A stretch of 64,000 nucleotides of DNA from Kerstersia similis (GTDB lineage: Bacteria; Pseudomonadota; Gammaproteobacteria; Burkholderiales; Burkholderiaceae_B): positions 39,755 to 103,754 of the forward strand of contig NZ_CBCSIQ010000014.1 of the NCBI RefSeq assembly GCF_965139615.1. The letters are read 5' to 3'. A program made the translations under genes and the position numbers. The notes beneath the pieces were generated by a model, which saw only the letters and a program-made list of their open reading frames with translations, was not told the DNA's origin and ran no database searches. Below, piece after piece: positions 25,861 to 35,050 of the stretch (positions are counted from its first letter, which is position 1; every line of letters starts with the position of its first letter).

Positions 25861-27798
25861 TCAGGCCTGGGTGCGCAGCGTCTGCATATGCTGCAGTTCG
25901 CTGTCGATACGTTCAATCAGGCGGGCTTCCGGGGTGCCGGGGCGCGGGCCTGGCCAGTGTTGCGTGGTGCCGCTGCCAAGTTGCTTGCCGCCCAGGTGTT
26001 CCACCTGCAGTTGCAAAGCCTGGCGCATCTCATCTGCAGGTGCCTGGCTTGCTTGCACGGAATAAATCGTAATGTCGTCGCAGATCCGCTCGGCGCTGTC
26101 GAGCAATGGAAACCACGCTGCCGTCGTGTTGCCTGCCGGGGGCGGGTCGCACATGAACCGTTGCAACTGGGCACGTAAACCTGTCAATTGACGGTAGGCA
26201 TTGCGGCGGTATTGACGAATCTGCGACTGTCGGGCTGCCGGGGAGGCGGCGGCCGGGTCGGGCAGGCAGGCCTGCAGATAATCGGCCAGCGCCTGCCGGA
26301 CAGCCAGAAAGCGCGTGGCAATTTCCGGGCGATGGCCCTTGGGCCACACCAGATAGCCGAACACGATGACGATGACTGCGCCAATCACGGTATCGAGCAG
26401 GCGCTGCAGGGCGAAAGCGGTGTCGTGGCTGCCGGGCAGAATGATGTCCACCAGCATGAGGATCAAGGGGGTCAGGACGACAGCCTGCAGGGCGTAGGAG
26501 CGCTGCATGGCCCACGGCAGGCAGGCGGCCAGGGCTGCCATGATCAGGACAAAGGCGATGCTTTTGGACACGAACAGGAGAATGGCGGCGCCGATCACGA
26601 CGCCGATCAGCGTCCCCAGGCTGCGCAACAGCGAACGGGCGACAACGGAACCGAAATCGGGTTTCATGATGAGCCCGACGGTCAGGGGAATCCAGAACCA
26701 GTGCGCATCGCTGTCCAGCCAGTGAATGGCATAGGCGATGGCAATGCACAGCGCCAGGGCCGAGGCGGCCAGCAAGGTGTCGCGGCTGGGCAGCAGGCGA
26801 TCCGACAGATCTATCTTTACCTGATGCGCCGACGGAGACAGCGCGGGTTCCGTTGCTGTCTGCAAAGGCAGGTCGAAAGTAGCCTGCGCATTCAGCAGAG
26901 CCGTGAGCGCGCGGAGGTGGCGGTCGAGATCGGAATCCGGCGTGCCCAGTGCGGTGGCAGGAAAACGCGACGTTGCCGCCAGCGCACCGGAAATCTGGTG
27001 CAGCCGTTGGGCGGAGTTGCGCAGCGTAGTGATATCGTCACTGGCCAGCAAGGCGGTAAAGATGGCGTCGCTGCGCTGCAGAATGGCGGCATTGCGTTCC
27101 TGCTCCAGGCTGCGGCCGGCCATGCGCCGATGCTGATGCAACAGGGCGGCATGGGCTGCCGCCAGGCGCGCCGTGACCAGGCGGCGCGGTTCGTCGATAG
27201 GACGCTGCTCTGCGCGGTTGATGGCCAATGAAGCCAGGGCATTGAACAGGCCCGCCAGCATGTTGCGGCGTGGCCGCTGGTGGAAAAAGAGGGCTTCGAT
27301 TCCCAGGAGCGCTGCGTAAAGCAGGGTGCCGACCAGATAGAGCAGTGCCGGTTGCCAGAATGGCGTGATGCCGGGCACACCGATCGCGATGGCGGCGACC
27401 AGCAAGGCCTGCAGGCAACCCACGGAGAGGGCGGCACCATAGCTGCTGACAATACCGGCGACGAAGGCCAGCACGGCCATCGCGACCACTGTGAGCGGCC
27501 AGGGCAGCAGGCCCAGATAGCCAGCCAGATAACCCAGGGCGCCGATCGGGGCGGCAATCAGCATGTTCCGGAAGACCGAGTCATAGGTGCCGTCCCGCTC
27601 CCCGGTGGTCTGCATCAGGGCGCCCATTGCGATCCACATGCCGGTCATGAGGTCATTGCTCAGCAGACCGATGAGAAAGGGCAGGCCGACACTCAGCGCG
27701 GCACGAATGGAACGACCCCAATGCCATGGAGCCGGTTGCAGTTTCGTCAGCGATTCCAGCCAGGGGCCTGGGCGGGTCAGCTCTGTTTCCACGCTCAT
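25861..27798 (-). CDS. FUSC-family inner-membrane protein (aromatic-acid exporter-like)
   Basis: Inner-membrane protein of 645 residues related to YccS/AaeB and fusaric-acid resistance proteins. Two hydrophobic bundles, about 30-170 and 370-500, flank a soluble region of about 200 residues, the typical FUSC layout. The second bundle carries WFWIPLTVGLIMKPDFGSV and the FGYLVWPKGHRPE end. It may export aromatic acids or similar toxic organics. The start at 27798 is chosen because GGAG lies nine bases upstream; an ATG at 27813 lacks a ribosome site. No membrane-fusion partner is adjacent. Confidence 0.87.
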   Translation of the reverse strand: MSVETELTRPGPWLESLTKLQPAPWHWGRSIRAALSVGLPFLIGLLSNDLMTGMWIAMGALMQTTGERDGTYDSVFRNMLIAAPIGALGYLAGYLGLLPWPLTVVAMAVLAFVAGIVSSYGAALSVGCLQALLVAAIAIGVPGITPFWQPALLYLVGTLLYAALLGIEALFFHQRPRRNMLAGLFNALASLAINRAEQRPIDEPRRLVTARLAAAHAALLHQHRRMAGRSLEQERNAAILQRSDAIFTALLASDDITTLRNSAQRLHQISGALAATSRFPATALGTPDSDLDRHLRALTALLNAQATFDLPLQTATEPALSPSAHQVKIDLSDRLLPSRDTLLAASALALCIAIAYAIHWLDSDAHWFWIPLTVGLIMKPDFGSVVARSLLRSLGTLIGVVIGAAILLFVSKSIAFVLIMAALAACLPWAMQRSYALQAVVLTPLILMLVDIILPGSHDTAFALQRLLDTVIGAVIVIVFGYLVWPKGHRPEIATRFLAVRQALADYLQACLPDPAAASPAARQSQIRQYRRNAYRQLTGLRAQLQRFMCDPPPAGNTTAAWFPLLDSAERICDDITIYSVQASQAPADEMRQALQLQVEHLGGKQLGSGTTQHWPGPRPGTPEARLIERIDSELQHMQTLRTQA

Positions 27799-28347
27799 TT
27801 GCGACAGCTCCATAGAAAGAGGAAATAACAGGGATGAAGCCGTGTCAGGCGGGCCGCAAGCATTGAAGTGCTGTGTGCCGTCACGGATGAACTGACTAAA
27901 GTAGCATCCCAAATATGACGAATCCAACACTGAAACTAGTTAATTTTCCTATTAGATGTGCGTTTTTTATCATGAGTCCTTGGAGATTCAGGCGGCGTCA
28001 GGCTTGACGCCAGGCTGCCGCCGCGCGGTGGCGGCCCGCAAACCCAGCTGCGTCATGGCGCACGAACCCCACGATCACAAGAAATAGAACGGAAAGGGAA
28101 AGCCCGCTGCCGAGGTGTTGCGACAGGCCCGTGGCAACCGGGCCAGAACGGTCATTCTTCCTCAACAAAATTGCAATCTTGCGTCGGTAGCCTTTGCACA
28201 TTTTTCCTGCCTGGGCATTCGTTGCCATGCCGTTTGCGGCTGGCCATGGCGCCGGTTGTGCATCTTGTGCCGTTTGCATCGGCCAAGCCGGTGCGCTGGC
28301 CGGCAGCCTTGCCCATTCCATTTCCTGCCCCTTCAAGGATCAGATCT
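27799..28347. other. Intergenic region between divergent FUSC and glycosidase genes
   Basis: A 549-bp gap. The first 180 bases are AT-rich and probably hold the FUSC promoter. A hairpin GGCGTCA-GGCT-TGACGCC lies at 27994-28011. I see no Pho-box-like pair and no supportable small gene; open frames here are short and have poor composition. Confidence 0.55.
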
Positions 28348-31300
28348 ATGTCGTGGTGTTCCCTAGCGGTCACAAGAATGTCTTGTGGCTCCCTGCTGCT
28401 TGGCGCATTGCTGGCCGGCTGTGGTAACGACAAGGAGACCGTCTATAACGATAAGACGGTTGAACATGTCGTCGATGGCTCGACAGGCGAGCAGTTCGCC
28501 AGCAATATCATCGAGCCGCCGGCCGATGCCGCCAGCCAGTTCCAGGCGCCCGAGGCTCCCCTCGTTGAAGGCACTACCAGCAAGGAGCAGGTGCCTACCG
28601 TCATCAGCGATTTGCAGCAGTACAAAGTCAATGATTCGCTGCGTATCATCGAAGGCAAGCTGAATCACACCTACAACGAAGCGCTGATCGTCGCCGACTT
28701 CAAGCTGGGCGACGGCCTGTCGCTGGAGCCGCTGGAGCGGTCGCGGGGCCAGTTTTCGATGGAACGCACGACCCAGTCGGCCGACAGGGCCATCGACCGG
28801 GGTCGCAATATCATTCTGGCGGTCAATGCCGACCCCTACGATATGGTCAATGGCTGGAACATGGGCCTGACCAAGATAGACGGCGTGACCTATACCGGTT
28901 TCAGCGACCGTGTCGAAGAAGTCGTGGTGGTCGATGAAGATGGCCGTGTCGATATCCTGGCGGCAAACCAGGTGCCGGATTTCAAGCTGCGCCTGTACGT
29001 TGGCGGCAAGCTCGCCAGTGAAGTCGGCAGCGTGTACCGCTACGATGCCTCGCAACAGAAGAACGCCGCCTATGTGCGCGGCAGTTCGGAAGTGGCGGTG
29101 TATGTGGCGGAAAACTACCGGGGCCCGGTCAACCTTCAGGGTAAAACCGGCGTGCTGGTGCGCCCACAGGCCAATGGCGTGACGGTGCTGGCGCAGCCGG
29201 ACGGCAGCAGCAGCGTCCAGTTCGTGCCCTTTTCAGGCCAGGCCGTGAGCATCGTGCAGGATGAAGTGGCCTATGTGATCCCCGCCGGCCACGCGCTGAT
29301 CGTCGGGGCCGAGATTCCGGCCAGCAGCACGGTCGAAGTTCGCTACGAAACCGATAATGCCGATTGGGCGAAGGTGCGCTATGCCGTCGGTGCCGGCTTT
29401 GGCCGCGGTTTGCTGGTGGATAACGGTGAACTGGCCGGCGATGCCGATGAAGGCGAGATCAGCAGCCGTACCGGGTTTGGCATACGGGCTGACGGCAGCG
29501 CCTTTTTCCTGGTGGCCGACAAGCCGGTGGGTTCCACCGGCGACGGCATTACCCGTACCAAGCTGGCACAGCTGATGCGTGCCTATGGTGCGGTCAAGGC
29601 CATCAATTTCGATGGCGGCGGCTCTTCCACGCTGGTGGGCCGCTTTCCCGGCGACCGCTACACGCACTTGCTGAATCAGCCTTCGGATGGCTCGGAACGT
29701 TCGGTCGCGACCAAATGGGCGCTGGTGCTGGACCCTGACAAGGCTCGCTATGAGGACAGCGTGATGCTGCATCCGCGCGAGCTGACCTTGCTGGCAGGCT
29801 CGACCTTCCGGCGTTTCCGTGGTGTCGGTTTCGACGCCAGGCAATGGGAGCGCGACGGGATTCAGGTGGAGTACGGCATCAGCGACGCGGATCTGGGCCT
29901 GATCGACAAAGTGACTGGCGCATTCAAGGCCGGCGGCCAGCAGGCGGAAGGCTATGTCGTGGCGCGTGCGGGCGACAAGAAGGGCGTCGCCCGCGTCAAT
30001 GTGGTGTCCAGCATCGACAGCATTGCTTTCCCGCGCAGCGTCTATACGCTGGATAGCGGCGCCACGCTGGCGCTCAAGCCCGTACTGACCAGTGGCGGCC
30101 GTGCCGTCAGCTATGAAAGCGGAGTGCTGAAATACACGGTGGACAATGCGGCGGACTGTGCCATCAATGCCTCGACGGGCGTCCTGACGGCAGGCGCAGT
30201 GCAGGGCCGCAGCTGCCAGGTCACGGTCAGCTATGGCGATCAGTCCACCACGGTCAAGGTCGATATCGGCGTACCGCCAGTCATCGTGGATGACTTCGAA
30301 GGCGATGTGAGCATGTATGCCGGCAGTGGTGCGCGCCACAAGTCCGTGAAACTGGCGCGAGTCAGCGACCCGGTGTTCGCTGGCGAGTATTCCATGCGCC
30401 TGTCTTGGGAAACCGATCCCAAGTCGCCGGGCACCTTTGGCGCCTACGTGACCGATCCGGGCAAGGTCAAGACGCTGCCGGGCTACCCCAAGTACCTGGG
30501 CGTGAATGTCTATATTCCGGATGAACTGGCCGGCAAGGTCTGGTGGGTGCGCGGCCTGTTGGTGGACGCTGACAACAAGCAGATCACCATCAACTACAAC
30601 AATGATGGCGAAGGGCTGCCCGACCGTGGCTGGAATTTCATGATGGCGGAAATTCCCGAGGGCTACCGCGAACCGCTGCGTTTTTCCCAGCCTTTCCGTT
30701 TCCTGGTGCTGAAAACGGCCGAGCGCATAGATTCCCATGTGCTGCTGGATAATTTCACCGCCGTCTATAGCGATAACACCGACCTGCAGGGCCCTGGCGT
30801 GGTGGTCACACCGGCCAGCGGCGCAACGGTGGACAGCCATTCGCCCAGGATCAGCCTGCAACTGGCGGATGCTTCGGGTGTGGATTTCAACAACTTCGAA
30901 CTGAAGCTCGACGGTCAGGACATCAGCGCCAAGACCAGCAGCAACGGCACGGACCGCCTGGAATACCAGGCCTCCGGCCTGTCCGACGGCTGGCATCGCC
31001 TGGACTACCGTGTCCATGACATCAATGGCAACGTGTCCGCTGGCGACCTGATGTTCAATGTCGTGACCGGTGCGCCGCGTATCCATATCGAAAGCAGCAA
31101 CGTGGAGTTCTATCCGGGCGGCACCTTCGACCTGCCTATCCGCGTGGTCGGCGGGAAGAATTTCAGCGAAATGGTGCTGCACCTGAGCTACGACGCCACC
31201 AAAACCAGCCTGGAGCTGTTGCCTGCCGACCTTGCGCCCAGCCAGGTCAGCACCGGTAGCGGCACCTTGAACGCCACGTTCAATGGCTTCAAGGAAAACA

Positions 31301-32886
31301 CGCAAACCATCGCTACCTTGCGCCTGAAGGTCAAGGACTATATCCAGAATACGGATATTTCGGTGACGGCTGCCGCGGAAGTCGATGGCAAGACCTGGTA
31401 TCACCCGGTCATCCGCAAGCCGGTGGGCGGGCGCTATACGCTGATGACCCATTGGGGCGTGGGCGGGCAGGCGACCGAACTGCTGGTGGTGGGCGCCGAC
31501 GGCAAGCCGGCGCGTGGCGTGACGATCGAATCGCTGGTTTACAACAGCGCCAATGATACGGTCACGGAAGTACGCGTCCTCGGTGTTACCGATGAGCATG
31601 GCATGCTGCGGGTGCAACTGCCAGCAGGCACGAAATCGCAAGACCTGATTTTCCGGGTCTATGACAGTGTGGGTTCTTCGCTGATGACCAAGGTGCAGGC
31701 GTTGGTGGAACGCCTGGATGCCACGCCGCGCCATGTCTATCTGACGCCTGCCGCGAACCCGTCCGAACTGAACGTGACCTGGTACACCGCGCTGGGCAGC
31801 CAGGCGTCGGTCGTGCGTTATGGCGATACCGAAGCGCTGTCGCAGAGCGCTACCGGAAGCTCCGAGATCCTGCCGTTCTTCTACGGCACGGAATCGGGCG
31901 CCGTGCGCGTGCACCATGCGAAGCTGACCGGTCTCAAGCCGGGCAAGACGTATCACTACAGCGTGGGTGACGGCGTGGGCAGCATGAGCCCCGTCTATAC
32001 CGTGCTGACGGATAACGGCGACGACCAGGTGGACATCGTGCTGTTTGGCGATACGCAAACGGCGGCCAATGAAAATATTTTCGATGGCAATGGCCTGGTG
32101 CGCGACCTGTACAAGAAGATGATGGCCCAGTTGCCCGGCAGCGAATTGATCCTGCATGTCGGTGATTTCACCGACGACCTGAGTGACTATCGCCTGGTTC
32201 GCCTGTTCTTCGATGCGCTGGAAGGGGAAGGGGCGCTGGCGTCCAAGGTGTTCGTGCCAACGCAGGGCAACCACGAAGTCATCAACGAAGGGGCAAGCAA
32301 GTTCGCATCCATGTTCCGGCTGCCGATGGCGGCAGGCAGCAGTGCCGCACCTTTCGACAGCGCCAATTACAGCTTTGACTATGGCAATGCGCATATTGCC
32401 GTGGTCAGTACGGAAATGCTGGACGAAGCGGATTGGCTCAAGATGACGCAGTGGCTGGAAGCCGACATGAAGGCCAGCGCCAAGACCTGGAAGATACTGA
32501 TGCTGCATCGTCCGCCGTACAACGGCAACCCGGCATCGGGTAATGGCCGCTCGGCCCGGTACATCCCGCCGGTGGTCGATGCGGCCGGGATAGACCTGGT
32601 GATCAGCGGCCATGACCACATGTATTCGCGCTCGGTGCCGCTCGCGGGCGGCGTGCCGCGCCTGGGCGGGGCTACCTATCTGATCGCAGGGTCGGATTCG
32701 GCCAAGTACTACGACAACGATGGCAACGGCATTGCCCGCGTGGCGGACGTGCTGTTCGATGACAACGTCAATACCTACACCACGCTGTCCATCCGTGGCG
32801 ACCGCATGCATGTGCTGACCAAGACGCTGGCGGGGCAGGTGGTCGATGACGTCATCCTGCAACCCCGCGCCACGGTGGCGCGTTGA
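28348..32886 (+). CDS. Giant lipoprotein: phosphodiester glycosidase fused to purple-acid-type phosphatase
   Basis: Surface or periplasmic lipoprotein of 1512 residues. The start at 28348 has an AAGGA site eight bases upstream and gives a signal with lipobox LLAGC near residue 26. Order: NAGPA-type phosphodiester glycosidase domain, about 90-465, with the INFDGGGSSTLVG motif near 420; bacterial Ig-like segment, about 555-650; jelly-roll-like segment starting VDDFEGDVSM, about 650-810; cohesin-like segment, about 912-1020; Fn3-like purple acid phosphatase N-domain, about 1125-1220; metallophosphatase, about 1228-1450, with GDTQ, GDFTDD, GNHE, LHRPPY and GHDHMYSR. It should first cleave a sugar-phosphodiester and then free the phosphate. 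A LamG-like lipoprotein gene follows after 10 bases. Confidence 0.87.
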   Translation: MSWCSLAVTRMSCGSLLLGALLAGCGNDKETVYNDKTVEHVVDGSTGEQFASNIIEPPADAASQFQAPEAPLVEGTTSKEQVPTVISDLQQYKVNDSLRIIEGKLNHTYNEALIVADFKLGDGLSLEPLERSRGQFSMERTTQSADRAIDRGRNIILAVNADPYDMVNGWNMGLTKIDGVTYTGFSDRVEEVVVVDEDGRVDILAANQVPDFKLRLYVGGKLASEVGSVYRYDASQQKNAAYVRGSSEVAVYVAENYRGPVNLQGKTGVLVRPQANGVTVLAQPDGSSSVQFVPFSGQAVSIVQDEVAYVIPAGHALIVGAEIPASSTVEVRYETDNADWAKVRYAVGAGFGRGLLVDNGELAGDADEGEISSRTGFGIRADGSAFFLVADKPVGSTGDGITRTKLAQLMRAYGAVKAINFDGGGSSTLVGRFPGDRYTHLLNQPSDGSERSVATKWALVLDPDKARYEDSVMLHPRELTLLAGSTFRRFRGVGFDARQWERDGIQVEYGISDADLGLIDKVTGAFKAGGQQAEGYVVARAGDKKGVARVNVVSSIDSIAFPRSVYTLDSGATLALKPVLTSGGRAVSYESGVLKYTVDNAADCAINASTGVLTAGAVQGRSCQVTVSYGDQSTTVKVDIGVPPVIVDDFEGDVSMYAGSGARHKSVKLARVSDPVFAGEYSMRLSWETDPKSPGTFGAYVTDPGKVKTLPGYPKYLGVNVYIPDELAGKVWWVRGLLVDADNKQITINYNNDGEGLPDRGWNFMMAEIPEGYREPLRFSQPFRFLVLKTAERIDSHVLLDNFTAVYSDNTDLQGPGVVVTPASGATVDSHSPRISLQLADASGVDFNNFELKLDGQDISAKTSSNGTDRLEYQASGLSDGWHRLDYRVHDINGNVSAGDLMFNVVTGAPRIHIESSNVEFYPGGTFDLPIRVVGGKNFSEMVLHLSYDATKTSLELLPADLAPSQVSTGSGTLNATFNGFKENTQTIATLRLKVKDYIQNTDISVTAAAEVDGKTWYHPVIRKPVGGRYTLMTHWGVGGQATELLVVGADGKPARGVTIESLVYNSANDTVTEVRVLGVTDEHGMLRVQLPAGTKSQDLIFRVYDSVGSSLMTKVQALVERLDATPRHVYLTPAANPSELNVTWYTALGSQASVVRYGDTEALSQSATGSSEILPFFYGTESGAVRVHHAKLTGLKPGKTYHYSVGDGVGSMSPVYTVLTDNGDDQVDIVLFGDTQTAANENIFDGNGLVRDLYKKMMAQLPGSELILHVGDFTDDLSDYRLVRLFFDALEGEGALASKVFVPTQGNHEVINEGASKFASMFRLPMAAGSSAAPFDSANYSFDYGNAHIAVVSTEMLDEADWLKMTQWLEADMKASAKTWKILMLHRPPYNGNPASGNGRSARYIPPVVDAAGIDLVISGHDHMYSRSVPLAGGVPRLGGATYLIAGSDSAKYYDNDGNGIARVADVLFDDNVNTYTTLSIRGDRMHVLTKTLAGQVVDDVILQPRATVAR

Positions 32887-32896
32887 AGGAATGAAG

Positions 32897-33679
32897 ATGA
32901 TGAACAATCAATGGATCAAGCGCCTGATCGTTGCGGCAGCACTGCCGCTGGCGGCCTGCGGCGGCACGGATACCGTGGTCGAGGACCGGGAAGTTTCGGT
33001 TGAAACCATGCCGGTGAATGGCGATACCCTGGGTTTCTGGATCATGCAGACGGAAACCTGCACGGATGGCGCCGCCGCCATCTGCATCAACGACAACTCG
33101 CCCTACAGCAATGACCTGGTGTTGCAGGACGCCAGCCTGCAGCCGGTAGCCGAACGCTATATGGAACGCGGCAACAGCGATATTGGCGGCAAGATCATCC
33201 AGATCAATGCCGACGGCGAGGCCGTGCCTGCGCAGTTGCGCACGCCCGAGGATTCGCTGTTCGCCGCGACCCCCATCGGCGAAGTCTTCGCTATCCACCT
33301 GCGCTTCAAGCCGGCGGCGGGCGAGGCCCTGCAAACCCTCATGTCCTTGGGAACGGGCGTGTTCAACGTGGAAACGGGCAGTGCCAGTGTGGTGGTGCAG
33401 TTCCCGGCGCAGGGCAAGCGCCTGTTGTTGCCGCTGGACGGCCCGGAGCGTTGGAACGAGTTGTATGTTGCTTCGGACGGGCAGAACGTCAGCCTGCAGC
33501 TTAATTGCGAGAATGGCCCCGGCTTTGGCAAGACGGCAGGCGCACCGATGCTTGCACGAGCAGCCAGCGAATTGATGCTGGGCGCGCGCCCGACGGTGCC
33601 GGCCAGCGAGCACTTCAGCGGGCAGGTGGATATGTTGCGCGTCTCCCGGGTGAACGAAGCCAATCTGTTCTGCCAGTAG
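32897..33679 (+). CDS. LamG/concanavalin-like lipoprotein
   Basis: Lipoprotein of 260 residues. Signal MMNNQWIKRLIVAAALPLAAC has its lipobox LAAC at the end of the hydrophobic core. The mature part resembles a LamG or concanavalin-like beta-sandwich: LGFWIMQTETC, VFAIHLRFKPAAGEALQTLM, WNELYVASDGQNVSLQLNC and SGQVDMLRVSRVNEANLFC. Such domains bind glycans. AAGGA lies six bases before the ATG at 32897. The 10-base gap to the glycosidase-phosphatase gene implies co-transcription, so it may present or dock the same glycan substrate; that is inference. Confidence 0.75.
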   Translation: MMNNQWIKRLIVAAALPLAACGGTDTVVEDREVSVETMPVNGDTLGFWIMQTETCTDGAAAICINDNSPYSNDLVLQDASLQPVAERYMERGNSDIGGKIIQINADGEAVPAQLRTPEDSLFAATPIGEVFAIHLRFKPAAGEALQTLMSLGTGVFNVETGSASVVVQFPAQGKRLLLPLDGPERWNELYVASDGQNVSLQLNCENGPGFGKTAGAPMLARAASELMLGARPTVPASEHFSGQVDMLRVSRVNEANLFCQ

Positions 33680-33694
33680 GCCGGGCAGGGCGGG

Positions 33695-33719
33695 CCCCCG
33701 CGCATTGCTTGCGCGGGGG
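33695..33719 (+). terminator. GC-rich hairpin after the lipoprotein pair
   Basis: CCCCCGCGC pairs with GCGCGGGGG around a 7-base loop 15 bases after the stop codon; no T-run follows. The remaining gap to the tRNA (33720-34000) holds no supportable gene. Confidence 0.5.
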
Positions 33720-34000
33720 GCTGGCAGCACAGCGGCGGGTAATACAGTGGCTGTGCCGCCCAGCCGGCAACACCGGGCGGCATCCCCGTGCTGCCAGAGG
33801 GGCGCGCCTGAGCTTGAGGTTGGGTTTTAGCTGGGGTCTGGTTATGGCCCTCAATGACGGTTTGTTGTTTTTATGTGACGGTTTGCCTGGGGTCGGTGAC
33901 GAAAATAGTGCTGCTAAGCAGAAAATTTCAGAAAGGCTTGCCAACATCCGAAAAGGCAGGTTATTATTTATTTCTCGTCGCAGCGCAAGCAAGACGAAAT

Positions 34001-34076
34001 GCGGGAGTAGCTCAGTTGGTAGAGCGCAACCTTGCCAAGGTTGAGGTCGCGAGTTCGAGACTCGTCTCCCGCTCCA
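34001..34076 (+). tRNA. tRNA-Gly (anticodon GCC), CCA encoded
   Basis: A full cloverleaf: acceptor arm GCGGGAG with CTCCCGC, D-arm AGCTCAGTTGGTAGAGC, anticodon arm AACCTTGCCAAGGTT with GCC at loop centre, T-arm GAGTTCGAGACTC and a genomic CCA end. Length 76. A strong terminator follows nine bases later. Confidence 0.97.
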
Positions 34077-34082
34077 GATTAT

Positions 34083-34114
34083 AAAAAGGCCCAAACTTCG
34101 GTTTGGGCCTTTTT
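34083..34114 (+). terminator. Rho-independent terminator of tRNA-Gly
   Basis: AAAAAGGCCCAAAC pairs with GTTTGGGCCTTTTT around a TTCG tetraloop; classic U-tract. Confidence 0.9.
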
Positions 34115-34210
34115 GCTTGTGTGTCGTCACCCAGGCAGCATGAAGCCACGGTTGCCGGGGCGGCCGCTGGCCTGTTTGCCGAGGTGCCGGCCCAATCGTG
34201 AAAGGACGCG

Positions 34211-34828
34211 ATGGACATCATATTGATCCTGTTGGTGGTTGCCCTGGTGGGGCAGCTGCTGCGTGCGCGCTATCAGCGCGCGCATATTGTGTTGCTGGGC
34301 AGCCATCTGGCCAATTTGCAGCTGGAACGGCACATGGAAACCCTGACGCAAGGGTATGCCCGCGCAATTCACGAGGCTTCCGAAGTCCGTCAGCAGCAGA
34401 TTCTCGAGACGTTCGCCCAAACGGAACGTGCGGTGGCCGCGCAGGCGCAGACACTGGCGCAGTCCATGAAGCAGGAAAGCCGCCTGGCGACAGCCATGGG
34501 CACCTTCGCGGTATGCGTTCCTTACCTGGAGCGCCTGTTGCCTGGCGCGACACGGGATTTCCGCGCATTGCTGGAAATTCATGCGGCAGGGTTCCGCTAT
34601 GTCGTGGAAAACAGCGCCGGCTGGGAGCCTAAGCAGCGCGCCTACCATATGTCAGCCGAACTGTATCTGTTTCAGCATAGTTGTCATTGGTTCTGCAAGT
34701 CCCGTCTGGTCGCCGATGCGCGTTTGCAGGTGCGCCATCAGGTGAACCGTCAGAAAGTGCTGGATTCCGTGTCTCCCGTGACTCGCTCGGCGTACCTGCG
34801 CTGGTTGAGCGGCGGCGAGACCCGCTGA
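34211..34828 (+). CDS. Hypothetical single-pass membrane protein
   Basis: A 205-residue protein I cannot name. Residues 3-17 form one hydrophobic segment (IILILLVVALVGQLL), followed by a basic RARYQRA and a long, probably coiled-coil helix to about residue 90 (LTQGYARAIHEASEVRQQQ and QTERAVAAQAQTLAQSMKQ). The soluble C-terminal half, 95-205, is rich in aromatic and basic residues with HSCHWFCKSRL. GTGAAAGGAC before the ATG provides a ribosome site. It sits between tRNA-Gly and mscS. Topology suggests an inner-membrane protein with a cytoplasmic coil, resembling RmuC-like layouts only superficially. Confidence 0.65.
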   Translation: MDIILILLVVALVGQLLRARYQRAHIVLLGSHLANLQLERHMETLTQGYARAIHEASEVRQQQILETFAQTERAVAAQAQTLAQSMKQESRLATAMGTFAVCVPYLERLLPGATRDFRALLEIHAAGFRYVVENSAGWEPKQRAYHMSAELYLFQHSCHWFCKSRLVADARLQVRHQVNRQKVLDSVSPVTRSAYLRWLSGGETR

Positions 34829-35050
34829 GTGCCCGAGGGGCTGGCCTGGCTGCCCGCGCCGGGCGCCAGGATGCCGACCAGGCCCCCTGCGCCCCTCAAT
34901 CTCTCGGGCCGCCCGGCCCGGGCCGGGCGTGTCGCCAGTGATGGCGGAACGTCTGCGACAGACCGCGCCTGCGCCATACCGCCTACTCTTATAATCTTTG
35001 CTGCTTAAGGCTGGCCGCATGCAATTGCGGCCGCGCAACAAGGAGAAGGT

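Noticed and set aside
27998..28336. Minus-strand open frame of 112 codons before the giant lipoprotein gene
   Set aside because: Poor composition and no ribosome site; overlaps the leader of the 28348 gene.
29233..32907. Very long open frame (over 1200 codons) on the minus strand
   Set aside because: It is the complement of the glycosidase-phosphatase gene; the length reflects GC-rich codon use. The plus frame has signal peptide, motifs and ribosome site; the minus frame has His/Arg/Ala-rich sequence with no domain.
34001..34076. tRNA-Gly as integration site for the island at 36.4 kb
   Set aside because: No repeat of the tRNA 3' end was seen downstream, no integrase gene is present, and two normal chromosomal genes lie between.
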